Part shown: positions 16,716 through 24,154 of the stretch, piece after piece
Numbering within the stretch: the first letter of the stretch is position 1
Layout: each line of letters begins with the position of its first letter
Origin: DASTWM01 sp035765855
GTDB lineage: Bacteria > Chloroflexota > Chloroflexia > Chloroflexales > Roseiflexaceae
Length of the DNA stretch: 46,011 nt
Direction: 5' to 3'
NCBI GenBank assembly: GCA_035765855.1
Contig: DASTWM010000422.1
Span: 1 to 46,011 of the forward strand
Program-made: the position numbers and the translations under genes
Notes under the pieces: generated by a model
Database searches by the model: none
What the model was told of the DNA's origin: nothing
What the model saw: only the letters and a program-made list of their open reading frames with translations

Positions 16716-17192
16716 CTACTCCAGCACGATTTCGCCGCTGCGCCCGCCGCGCTTCTGGGCCAGCCGAATATCGGTGATCTGCATGGCGCGATCCACGGCT
16801 TTGCACATGTCATAGATCGTCAGGGCCGCCGCGCTCACGGCAGTCAGCGCCTCCATCTCCACGCCGGTCTTGCCAGTTGTCCGCACGGTCGCCTCAATCA
16901 GCACCGCGTCGCCAGACGGCGCGGGCGCGAGTTCCACCGAAACATGCGTCAAAAGCAGCGGGTGGCACAGCGGGATGATGTCGGGCGCGCGCTTGGCCGC
17001 CATGATGCCCGCGATGCGCGCCACCGCCAGCACATCGCCCTTCGGCATGTCGCCCGCCACAATTTTCTGCAACGTCTCCGACTGCATGGTGACCGTGCCA
17101 CGCGCTATCGCCTCGCGCTGCGTGTCAGCTTTCGCGCCGACATCGACCATGCGCGCGTGGCCTTCCTCGTCGAGGTGTGTAAGCTCGCTCAT
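16716..17192 (-). CDS. moaC: Cyclic pyranopterin monophosphate synthase
   Basis: A 158-residue MoaC that turns the 3',8-cyclo-GTP made by MoaA into cPMP, an early step of molybdenum cofactor synthesis. Family signatures are LTHLDEEGHARMVDVGAK at about residues 4-21, REAIARG, GDVLAVARIAGIMAAKRAPDIIPLCHPL at about 53-80 with the catalytic-site LCHPL, TGKTGVEMEALTAV at about 110-123 and LTIYDMCKAVDR at about 128-139. No moaA is nearby. Upstream lies a heptamer hairpin element (17226-17306) in the space shared with the divergent mraZ promoter. Confidence 0.95.
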   Translation of the reverse strand: MSELTHLDEEGHARMVDVGAKADTQREAIARGTVTMQSETLQKIVAGDMPKGDVLAVARIAGIMAAKRAPDIIPLCHPLLLTHVSVELAPAPSGDAVLIEATVRTTGKTGVEMEALTAVSAAALTIYDMCKAVDRAMQITDIRLAQKRGGRSGEIVLE

Positions 17193-17225
17193 GTGTATTA
17201 TTCCCTTTGTTCATGCCTGCCAATT

Positions 17226-17306
17226 GAACAGCAAAGAACAAAGAGCAGAGAACAAAATGTCCTTTGTCAGTTTTCCTTTGTTCTTTGTTCTTTCTTCTCT
17301 GTTTTC
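17226..17306. repeat. Heptamer hairpin element upstream of moaC
   Basis: Left units GAACAGC-AAAGAAC-AAAGAGC-AGAGAAC-AAAATG face right units CCTTT-GTTCTTT-GTTCTTT-CTTCTCT-GTTTTC. The right arm read backwards matches the left at most positions. It lies 33 nt upstream of the moaC start codon, so unlike most members it sits at a 5' end. The word is stop-free in all phases of either strand. Confidence 0.8.
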
Positions 17307-17391
17307 ACGCTAGTGTACCAGAACGAGGCATCATCGTAGCGCTGATTTTACAAAATGCAGTCGGTTTAGGTTCATATTCGCAGCGAAACCC

Positions 17392-17420
17392 TTGAAATGT
17401 AAGATCATGTGGGTTATAAT
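17392..17420 (+). promoter_or_regulatory. Sigma70-type promoter of the dcw cluster
   Basis: TTGAAA (17392-17397) and TATAAT (17415-17420) are spaced by exactly 17 bp. The predicted start of transcription is near 17427, about 90 nt before the mraZ ATG and just upstream of the MraZ boxes. It is the best consensus promoter in the window. Confidence 0.85.
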
Positions 17421-17429
17421 GGCTCAACT

Positions 17430-17457
17430 GGTGGGGGAAAGTGGGTGAAAGTGGGGA
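17430..17457 (+). promoter_or_regulatory. MraZ-binding region (three GTGGG repeats)
   Basis: GTGGG occurs at 17431, 17441 and 17451, three direct repeats with exact 10-bp spacing, so all on one face of the helix. This matches the known MraZ-binding region upstream of mraZ in other bacteria. Placed just after the transcription start, it should let MraZ repress its own cluster. Confidence 0.85.
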
Positions 17458-17516
17458 ATACACCCGCACAAGCGTTCTAATTTTCGTGAATTGTGGTAGA
17501 AAAGGCGGCACACGCG

Positions 17517-17948
17517 ATGTTTCTCGGCGAATACGAGCATAGCCTGGATGAAAAAGGGCGACTCGCTATTCCTTCTCGCTTCCGTGAGGAACTGGGCGAG
17601 GGCGTCGTGATCACGCGTGGGTTTGACCGCTGTCTGATGGGTTTTCCGGTGGCGCGCTGGCAGGTGCTGGCCGATCAGATCAGCAATCTTCCGCTGGGCC
17701 AGGGCGACGCGCGCAACATGCGGCGCTTGCTGTTTTCCGGCGCGAGCGATCTGGCGCTCGACCGTCAGGGACGGGTTCTCATCCCGCAGAACTTGCGCGA
17801 GTACGCCGGGCTGTCTGAGCAGGTTGTGATTGCCGGACTGAATACGCACTTTGAAATCTGGTCGAGCGAGCGCTGGGAGGATGTGCTGAACGGGCTTGAC
17901 GCCAACGGCAGCGCGATTGCCGAACAGCTTACCGCGCTGGGCATCTGA
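17517..17948 (+). CDS. mraZ: Transcriptional regulator MraZ
   Basis: A 143-residue protein with two AbrB-like SpoVT/MraZ halves. The first is MFLGEYEHSLDEKGRLAIPS with RFREEL at about residues 21-26. The second is ASDLALDRQGRVLIPQNLREYAGL at about 74-97, followed by VVIAGLNTHFEIWSSERWE. Both halves keep the D..GR..IP signature. MraZ forms a ring of subunits and represses its own operon by binding direct GTGGG-type repeats, three of which lie at 17431-17455. The start at 17517 fits the conserved first residues. An earlier in-frame start adds eight unrelated residues. It is the first gene of the cluster. Confidence 0.95.
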   Translation: MFLGEYEHSLDEKGRLAIPSRFREELGEGVVITRGFDRCLMGFPVARWQVLADQISNLPLGQGDARNMRRLLFSGASDLALDRQGRVLIPQNLREYAGLSEQVVIAGLNTHFEIWSSERWEDVLNGLDANGSAIAEQLTALGI

Positions 17949-17950
17949 GG

Positions 17951-18033
17951 TTGCAGATTGCAGATTGCAGATTGCGTCACATGCACGAAATCTCGGATAT
18001 CAATAATCTGAAACCTGAAATCAACAATCCGCA
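17951..18033. repeat. Heptamer (GATTGCA) element over the rsmH start
   Basis: The left arm is about three and a half copies of GATTGCA (17951-17976). The right arm has 7-nt units CTGAAAC-CTGAAAT-CAACAAT-CCGCAAT (about 18008-18035), a diverged inverted partner. The element lies between the mraZ stop and the conserved start of RsmH, and contains the only ATG suitable for rsmH. Confidence 0.75.
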
Positions 18034-18958
18034 ATTTCAGCATGTGCCGGTGCTGCTGCAGGAAGTGCTTGACGGATTGCAGCCGCGCGCGGGCGGGCGC
18101 TACATCGACGGCACGCTCGGCGGCGCGGGCCACGCGGCGGCAGTGCTGGAGGCGAGCGCGCCGGACGGGCGGCTGCTCGGCATTGACGCCGACCCGGCAG
18201 CGCTGGCGGCGGCAACCATGCGGCTCGCGCAGTTTGGCGAGCGGGCGGTGGTGCGGCATGGAAACTTCCGCGACACGCAACAGATTGCGCGGGCGGCTGG
18301 CTTTGATGCTGTAGATGGCATTCTGCTCGATCTTGGTGTTTCGTCGCACCAGCTTGATACGCCGGAGCGCGGCTTTTCGTTTCAGGTTGACGCGCCGCTC
18401 GACATGCGGCTCGACACGACCAGCGGCCCAACCGCCGCCGACCTCGTGAACGACACGGAAGAACGGGCGCTGGCCGATATCATTTACAAATATGGAGAAG
18501 AGCGGGCATCGCGCCGGATCGCGCGCTTCATTGCCGAGGCGCGGCGCAGCGAGACAATCACCACCACCGGCCAACTTGCGCGCATTGTCTCGCGGGCGCT
18601 GGGCGGGCAGCGCGGCAAAATTCACCCGGCGACGCGCACATTTCAGGCGCTGCGCATTGCGGTGAATGGCGAGCTAGAAAGCCTGGAGCAGGCGCTGCCG
18701 CAAGCGGTGGAGTTGCTCGCTCCCGGCGGGCGGCTGGCGGTGATTTCGTTTCACTCGCTGGAAGATCGGATTGTGAAGCAATTCTTTCGAGCCGAGGCCG
18801 GGCGCGCGCCATCCGAGCAGCCGTTGCTGGACATGCCAACCGTGCGGTTGCGCATCGTCACGAATAAACCAATCGTCGCCAGCGACGCGGAGCAGCGGGC
18901 TAACCCGCGCAGCCGCAGCGCGAAGCTTCGCATCGCCGAACGGGTTATCGCTAACTGA
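17981..18958 (+). CDS. rsmH: 16S rRNA (cytosine-1402-N4)-methyltransferase
   Basis: A 325-residue RsmH (MraW), which methylates C1402 in the decoding centre of 16S rRNA using SAM. Key segments are HVPVLLQEVLDGL at about residues 19-31, the SAM loop YIDGTLGGAGHA at about 39-50, LLGIDADP, DGILLDLGVSSHQLD at about 112-126, RGFSFQVDAPLDMR and VISFHSLEDRIVK at about 258-270. The first 18 residues before HVPVL are encoded by the GATTGCA hairpin element. No Shine-Dalgarno sequence precedes the ATG at 17981. A TTG at 17951 is the only longer choice and also lies in the element. Translation may depend on coupling to mraZ, 32 nt upstream. Confidence 0.93.
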   Translation: MHEISDINNLKPEINNPQFQHVPVLLQEVLDGLQPRAGGRYIDGTLGGAGHAAAVLEASAPDGRLLGIDADPAALAAATMRLAQFGERAVVRHGNFRDTQQIARAAGFDAVDGILLDLGVSSHQLDTPERGFSFQVDAPLDMRLDTTSGPTAADLVNDTEERALADIIYKYGEERASRRIARFIAEARRSETITTTGQLARIVSRALGGQRGKIHPATRTFQALRIAVNGELESLEQALPQAVELLAPGGRLAVISFHSLEDRIVKQFFRAEAGRAPSEQPLLDMPTVRLRIVTNKPIVASDAEQRANPRSRSAKLRIAERVIAN

Positions 18959-18976
18959 GAAGCAGAGGAGCACACC

Positions 18977-19438
18977 ATGGCTGTTAATACACGACATCGC
19001 ATTACGATACGACAGGCCAAAGCGCAGCGCGTGCAACTGCCACGCTATCTGCGGCTCGACCGTGGGCGCTACCTGATTGCGGCGGCGCTGCTCCTGGCGA
19101 TGATGAGCCTGCTCACGCTCGGGCAGACGGGTCGTCTGGCGACCAAGGGCTATGAAATAAGCCAGTTGCAACAGCAGCGCGACGAACTGATCCGCAATCG
19201 CAGCGCCATGCAAATTCAGCTTGCCGAGGCGCAGACGATTGAGAAACTGAAAAAGCGCGCCGTCGAGCAAGGACTGCGCCCGGTCGATTTCGATCAGGTG
19301 CGCTACCTGACCGTGCAGCCGATCAGCGCGGCGGCCAGTTCAGACGCGACACACGCAGCGACAACAGAAGATCACACCACGCAGGCTCCCGTGAACGCAC
19401 CGGACGCAACTCAGCCAGCGGATCAGCCGCAGCCCTAG
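18977..19438 (+). CDS. ftsL: FtsL-like cell division protein
   Basis: A 153-residue bitopic protein at the ftsL position. It has a basic cytoplasmic N-terminus of about 34 residues, one membrane helix (YLIAAALLLAMMSLLTL at about 32-48), then a heptad-like periplasmic coiled coil (YEISQLQQQRDELIRN at about 59-74, and QLAEAQTIEKLKKRAVEQGL to about 97). It ends with VDFDQVRYLTV and a long Thr/Ala/Pro-rich tail. FtsL pairs with FtsB/DivIC and FtsQ to activate FtsW-FtsI. Sequence identity in this family is always low, so the call rests on topology and gene order. AGAGGAG precedes the ATG. Confidence 0.8.
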   Translation: MAVNTRHRITIRQAKAQRVQLPRYLRLDRGRYLIAAALLLAMMSLLTLGQTGRLATKGYEISQLQQQRDELIRNRSAMQIQLAEAQTIEKLKKRAVEQGLRPVDFDQVRYLTVQPISAAASSDATHAATTEDHTTQAPVNAPDATQPADQPQP

Positions 19439-19452
19439 TTGGAGTTGATTTC

Positions 19453-21300
19453 ATGGCAGTACGCACGCGTGCAACCCAACCTGCGCGAACCACACAACCT
19501 GTTCGGCCCGTCAGCATCAGCCGCTGGCGCATCACGGCGCTACTTTTCGTCGCGCTGCTGGTCGTTAGCCGCATTGTGTTGCAACTTGGCAACGTGCAGG
19601 TGCTTCAGCATGAAAGTTTGTCGACGCGCGCCAAAGCCGAAATTGACAGCACGGAAACGCTTCAGCCGCGGCGTGGCATCATTCGCGACAGTCGCGGCAA
19701 CGTGCTGGCGCTCGACATTGAGCGCCAAAGCCTGTTTGTCATGCCAAATCAGATCAAGGAAGAAGATAAGGCCAAACTGGCGCTCGTGCTTTCTGGTCTG
19801 CTCGGCCTGCCCGCGCCCGATATTCTCGACAAGCTGGAAGATAAAGATCATTACTGGCTTTCAGTAAAGCGCTGGCTGGAGCCGGATATCAGCAGCCGCA
19901 TTGCGGCGTTGCAGGAGGATTATCCGGGCTTGCACCTTATTGCGGAACCGCGCCGCTTCTACCCGCAGAACACCTTCGCCGCGGACGTGATCGGCGCGGT
20001 GAATTATCAGGGCGATGGCATCAGCGGCGTGGAAGCATATTACGACACCGAGCTGAAAGGCATCACTGGCACGGTGACCATGGAGAAGGATCAGCTTGGT
20101 AATCCGATCTGGCTGGACCCGCCGCAGTACAAGCCAGCGTCGGACGGGCAGAATCTGGTGTTGACCATCGATCCGATGGTGCAATACATCATCGAAACTG
20201 AGTTGAAGAAAGCTGTTGATAAGAATAACGCCACGGGCGGCACGATTATTGTCATGGACCCAAAGACCGGCGCAATTCGTGGCATGGCCAGCTACCCGAC
20301 GTTTGACCCAAACAAGTACGACACCTACGACCCGAAGCTGTACACCGTCAACCCGGCAGTCAGCGACGTGTACGAGCCGGGCTCGACCTTCAAGGTGTGT
20401 ACGATCTCGACCGGCTTGCAAGCGCATGCCTTCACCGCCGATACGCAGGTGAACGACCCCGGCACCGTGATACGCGACGGCATTCCGCTGAGCAACTGGA
20501 ACCAGGGCGGCAACGGCATGATCAACCCGGAAAAAGTGCTGTACTACTCCAGCAATGTCGGCGCGTTGCAGTTCAATGAAATGACCGGCCCGGAAACGTT
20601 CTACAAGTCGGTGAAGGCGTTTGGCTACGGCCAGCCGACAGGCATTGACCTGGGCGGCGAAAGCGGCGGCATCGTGAACACACCTGACACGCCAGGCTGG
20701 GGGCAGGTTGTGTTCGACACCAATGCCTACGGTCAGGGTATTTCGGTTACACCGCTCCAGCAGGTGCGCATGATGGCGGCGATCGGCAACGACGGCAAAC
20801 TCATGCAGCCCTATATCGTGCAGAAGCGCTGCAAAGGCACGGCATGCATGGAGACGCAGCCGCACCAGGTCGGCCAGCCAGTTGGTAAAGACGTGGCATG
20901 GACGCTCCGGCAGATGCTGGTCCACTCGGCGAACCATTACGCGCCGCTGGTGTGGCAGCAATACACCGGCAGCTACGCCGACACATGGCTGGTGCCGGGC
21001 TACAAAGTAAGCGCGAAGACCGGCACGTCGGACATTCCAGACGGCAAAGGCGGCTACAAGGGTACGGTTATCGGTTCGGTGCTTGGCCTCGCGCCCTCAG
21101 ATAACTCGCGCTACGCCGTGCTGGTCAAGATCGACGAGCCAAAGGACAACGCATTCGGCCTGGTAGCAGCCATCCCGACCTTCCAGTTGGTGGTCGAGCA
21201 GTTGCTGCGCTACGATCATGTGCCACCTGACCCGAATTTGGTCGATCCGGGCCAGCAGATTGGCTTGATTAGCCAGAAGGCAGAGGCGAAACAGCCGTGA
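19453..21300 (+). CDS. ftsI: Division-specific penicillin-binding protein 2 (transpeptidase)
   Basis: A 615-residue class B PBP. A membrane helix lies at about residues 26-45, then the PBP dimer domain with RRGIIRDSRGNVLA at about 73-86. The transpeptidase domain is at about 230-595 with all three motifs: STFK with nucleophile Ser311 and Lys314, SSN at 366-368, and KTGT at 522-525. It cross-links septal peptidoglycan together with FtsW. No PASTA domains follow. The C-terminus ends soon after the catalytic domain. It lies 14 nt after ftsL. A perfect 18-bp hairpin follows within 7 nt of the stop, so some transcripts may end here. Confidence 0.94.
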   Translation: MAVRTRATQPARTTQPVRPVSISRWRITALLFVALLVVSRIVLQLGNVQVLQHESLSTRAKAEIDSTETLQPRRGIIRDSRGNVLALDIERQSLFVMPNQIKEEDKAKLALVLSGLLGLPAPDILDKLEDKDHYWLSVKRWLEPDISSRIAALQEDYPGLHLIAEPRRFYPQNTFAADVIGAVNYQGDGISGVEAYYDTELKGITGTVTMEKDQLGNPIWLDPPQYKPASDGQNLVLTIDPMVQYIIETELKKAVDKNNATGGTIIVMDPKTGAIRGMASYPTFDPNKYDTYDPKLYTVNPAVSDVYEPGSTFKVCTISTGLQAHAFTADTQVNDPGTVIRDGIPLSNWNQGGNGMINPEKVLYYSSNVGALQFNEMTGPETFYKSVKAFGYGQPTGIDLGGESGGIVNTPDTPGWGQVVFDTNAYGQGISVTPLQQVRMMAAIGNDGKLMQPYIVQKRCKGTACMETQPHQVGQPVGKDVAWTLRQMLVHSANHYAPLVWQQYTGSYADTWLVPGYKVSAKTGTSDIPDGKGGYKGTVIGSVLGLAPSDNSRYAVLVKIDEPKDNAFGLVAAIPTFQLVVEQLLRYDHVPPDPNLVDPGQQIGLISQKAEAKQP

Positions 21301-21306
21301 AGAAGG

Positions 21307-21353
21307 TTTGAGTTATGAGTTATGAGATGAGCAAACATAACTCATAACTCAAA
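21307..21353. repeat. Perfect heptamer hairpin (GAGTTAT) between ftsI and murF
   Basis: The arm TTTGAGTTATGAGTTATG (21307-21324) is followed after an 11-nt loop by its exact inverted copy (21336-21353), an 18-bp perfect stem. The right arm runs on into AATTT. This is the least diverged member of the family seen here. It could act as a terminator or attenuator inside the cluster. Confidence 0.88.
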
Positions 21354-21386
21354 ATTTACACCTCATAACTGTTGAATAAAAGCTAT

Positions 21387-21394
21387 GCTACAAT
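21387..21394 (+). promoter_or_regulatory. Possible extended -10 promoter (TGcTACAAT) for murF
   Basis: TACAAT preceded by TGC stands 41 nt before the murF GTG, directly after the 18-bp hairpin. No -35 box at the right distance is evident. It would restart transcription if the hairpin terminates it. Confidence 0.35.
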
Positions 21395-21434
21395 TGCCGC
21401 AACACTATGTTGAGTAACATCTTTGGAGGCGGCA

Positions 21435-22907
21435 GTGTTCGATATCGCGGAAGTATTACGCGGTGTGCAGGTGGAAACGGCGCGGCGAGCGCCAACTATT
21501 CCACCGGCCATGCAGCAACGAACATTTACAGAGGTCGCAGTCGACTCGCGCGAAGTAACTCCCGGCTCGCTTTTCGTCGCGCTACGTGGCGAGCGGGTCG
21601 ATGGTCACACGTTTCTGCCTGGCGCGGTCGCGCGTGGCGCAGTTGGTGCGCTGGTGCGGCGCGAAGCCATGGGCGACGTGGCGCTGGACCGACCATGGGT
21701 GCTTGTGGAGCCGGATGGCAGCGGGCTAGACCAAGCCACGCCTGAGCATGTGCTGCTTATTGCGGTGGACGATCCGCTCATGGCGCTCCAGCGACTCGCG
21801 ACCTACCATCGTGGATTGTTCGCGCCAACGGTGATTGGCATCACCGGCAGCGTGGGCAAGACCTCGACCAAAGAGGTCACGGCGGCGGTGTTAAGCCGCC
21901 GGTACCGCACCTTAAAAAATCCAAGAAGTTACAACACGGAAGCCACGCTACCCATCTCGGCGATGAATCTGACAGCTGATCATGAAATCGCTATTTTTGA
22001 GATGGGTACGTACGGGCCGGGCGAAATTACGCTGCTCGCCAGCATTGCCCGGCCTCATATCGGCATTGTCACGAATGTTGGTACGTCGCACCTTGAGCGC
22101 ATGGGCAGCGTCGAGGTGATTGCACAGGCCAAAAGCGAGCTTGTGCGCGCATTGCCTGCATCCGGTCACGCGATTTTGAACATCGACGATCACCGGGTGC
22201 GCGCTATGGCCGAAGTGACGGCTGCCAGACCCTTTTTTTATGGCCTCGATCCGGCGGCTGATTTATGGGCCGATCAGATCGAGAGCCGTGGCTTGAACGG
22301 CATTTCGTTCCGGGCGCACCATGCGGGCGAAGCGGTCACGCTGAACCTGCCGCTGATTGGGCGGCATAGCGTCCACACCGCGCTGGCGGCGACGGCTGCC
22401 GGGCTGCTGCTCGATCTTGGTTGGGATGCCATCGTGGATGGGCTGCGCGATAATTCCGCGCATCTGCGGTTGCTGGCGGTGCCGGGCTACGGCGGCGCGA
22501 CGTTGATCGACGATACCTACAATGCCACGTCGGTTTCGTCGCTGGCGGCGCTGAACTTGCTCGATGAGCTTGATGGACGCCGCATCGCCGTTTTCGGCGA
22601 CATGCTCGAACTCGGCAGTTATGAGGAAAAAGAGCACCGCCTGGTGGGCAAGCGCGCGGCTGAGGTCGTCGATCAACTGGTTACGGTGGGGCGGCGGGCG
22701 CGCTGGATTGCAGACGAGGCGGACGCATCCGGGCTTGCGGCGGACCACATTTACGCCTTGGACAGCAACGAGCAGGCTATTGATCTGTTGCGCGCGATGA
22801 TGCAAACTGGCGATTATGTGCTGGTGAAGGGTTCGCGCGGCATGGCGATGGAAGGCATTGTCGCCGCGTTGCAGCGCCAGCCAGATGACGCACAGATCAA
22901 GTCGTAA
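21435..22907 (+). CDS. murF: UDP-MurNAc-tripeptide:D-Ala-D-Ala ligase
   Basis: A 490-residue Mur ligase that adds D-Ala-D-Ala to the UDP-MurNAc-tripeptide. The N-terminal substrate domain has VAVDSREVTPGSLFVALRG at about residues 34-52. The central ATPase loop is GITGSVGKTSTK at about 135-146, followed by the carbamoyl-Lys/Mg region NPRSYNTEATLP and FEMGTYGPGEI. IDDTYNATSVSS at about 359-370 and VFGDMLELG at about 390-398 mark the C-terminal domain. The GTG at 21435 is chosen because GGAGG (21425-21429) lies 5 nt upstream. Calling the earlier TTG would destroy that site. No murE precedes it, which is unusual. Confidence 0.94.
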   Translation: MFDIAEVLRGVQVETARRAPTIPPAMQQRTFTEVAVDSREVTPGSLFVALRGERVDGHTFLPGAVARGAVGALVRREAMGDVALDRPWVLVEPDGSGLDQATPEHVLLIAVDDPLMALQRLATYHRGLFAPTVIGITGSVGKTSTKEVTAAVLSRRYRTLKNPRSYNTEATLPISAMNLTADHEIAIFEMGTYGPGEITLLASIARPHIGIVTNVGTSHLERMGSVEVIAQAKSELVRALPASGHAILNIDDHRVRAMAEVTAARPFFYGLDPAADLWADQIESRGLNGISFRAHHAGEAVTLNLPLIGRHSVHTALAATAAGLLLDLGWDAIVDGLRDNSAHLRLLAVPGYGGATLIDDTYNATSVSSLAALNLLDELDGRRIAVFGDMLELGSYEEKEHRLVGKRAAEVVDQLVTVGRRARWIADEADASGLAADHIYALDSNEQAIDLLRAMMQTGDYVLVKGSRGMAMEGIVAALQRQPDDAQIKS

Positions 22908-22910
22908 AGA

Positions 22911-22987
22911 CGATGCGTGATGCGTGGTATAGTTGGGCAAGACCTGTACATGCGTTATGATGCATGCTAGGTGTACGCATAACGCAA
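22911..22987. repeat. Heptamer element (GATGCGT) between murF and mraY
   Basis: Tandem GATGCGT-GATGCGT-GG (22912-22927) is followed by TGCGTTAT (22951-22958) and its inverted partner ATAACGCA (22979-22986), with a 7-nt period in the words. It is degenerate compared with other members. The word contains TGA in one phase and lies entirely between genes. Confidence 0.55.
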
Positions 22988-23016
22988 CCAATAATCGGTA
23001 ACCGAGGAGATACGCT

Positions 23017-24117
23017 GTGAGTTGGTCGGACTTCCTTGTTGGAACAATGGCGCGTGCGTTATTGCTCGCCGCCGCCGCATTTGCAATCACCCTGATCACC
23101 GGGCGGTACTGGATTCGCTTTCTGCGCGCCAGGAAGATCGGCAAGCAGATTCGCGTCGAAGGTCCGCAAACCCATCTGGTCAAGACCGGCACGCCAACCA
23201 TGGGCGGCGTCATGATTCTTGTGCCTGTGGTGCTGCTGACGATTGCGTTCAATCTTGTGAATCGCTGGTCGATGTTGCTGCCGTTGGGGGTGTTGGTGGC
23301 GTTCGGGATTCTTGGCGGCGTCGACGATTATCTGTCGCTGGTTGGTTCCAAATCGAAGACCTACGGTTTCACAGCCCGCAACAAAATGCTGCTCATGCTG
23401 TTCGTCGCGCTGGCGGCCAGCCTGGTGCTGTACCTGCCGCCACCGTTCGGCATCCGCACGCTGAACACGTTGCGCATCCCGTTCGGACAGCCGGTTGAAA
23501 TTGGGCCATGGTTCATTCCGTTCGCCATGCTGATCATTGTGGCGACCAGCAACGCCGTCAATCTTACCGACGGGCTTGATAGCTTGGCCGGGTGGAACCT
23601 GACGCTGGCCTTTGCCGCCTATGGCGTGATCACATTTCTGAACGAGGACTTTACCAACCTGATGGCCTTCTGTTTCACGCTGGTTGGGGCGTGCGCCGCG
23701 TTCCTGTGGTACAACGCGCATCCGGCGCAGGTCTTCATGGGCGACCTTGGTTCGCTGGCGCTCGGCGCGGCGCTCGGCGTGGTGGCGCTGCAATCACAGC
23801 AGTGGCTACTGCTGCCGGTGGTGGGCCTGGTTTTCGTCGTCGAGGCGCTGTCGGTGATGATCCAGGTCAGCTATTTCAAGTGGACCAGGCGGCGTTTCGG
23901 CGAAGGCCGGCGCTTTTTCAAAATGTCGCCCCTCCACAATCATTTCGAGTTGCTGGGCTGGAGTGAAACCCAGGTCATGCAGCGCTTTGTGCTGATTGGC
24001 ATGGTCGCCGCGCTGATCGGCATCTCGCTGGCGCTCGATCAGGATGCGGCGCAGCACGTCGTTCGCCAGCCAGCACCGCCTGCAACCCAGGTTGTCGAGG
24101 TGCCAACACATCGCTGA
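23017..24117 (+). CDS. mraY: Phospho-MurNAc-pentapeptide transferase
   Basis: A 366-residue polytopic membrane enzyme with about ten helices. It transfers phospho-MurNAc-pentapeptide to undecaprenyl phosphate to give lipid I. Signatures are TPTMGGVMIL at about residues 59-68, the catalytic-site GGVDDYLSL at about 103-111, NAVNLTDGLDSLAGW at about 184-198, GDLGSLALG at about 244-252 and the Mg-site loop SPLHNHFELLGW at about 307-318. A GTG start is used at 23017 with GAGGAGA about 8 nt upstream. The C-terminus has a polar extension of about 25 residues. Confidence 0.95.
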   Translation: MSWSDFLVGTMARALLLAAAAFAITLITGRYWIRFLRARKIGKQIRVEGPQTHLVKTGTPTMGGVMILVPVVLLTIAFNLVNRWSMLLPLGVLVAFGILGGVDDYLSLVGSKSKTYGFTARNKMLLMLFVALAASLVLYLPPPFGIRTLNTLRIPFGQPVEIGPWFIPFAMLIIVATSNAVNLTDGLDSLAGWNLTLAFAAYGVITFLNEDFTNLMAFCFTLVGACAAFLWYNAHPAQVFMGDLGSLALGAALGVVALQSQQWLLLPVVGLVFVVEALSVMIQVSYFKWTRRRFGEGRRFFKMSPLHNHFELLGWSETQVMQRFVLIGMVAALIGISLALDQDAAQHVVRQPAPPATQVVEVPTHR

Positions 24118-24154
24118 TGCGCGATCATGCGCTAGTAGGTAACGGTTGCTATTT

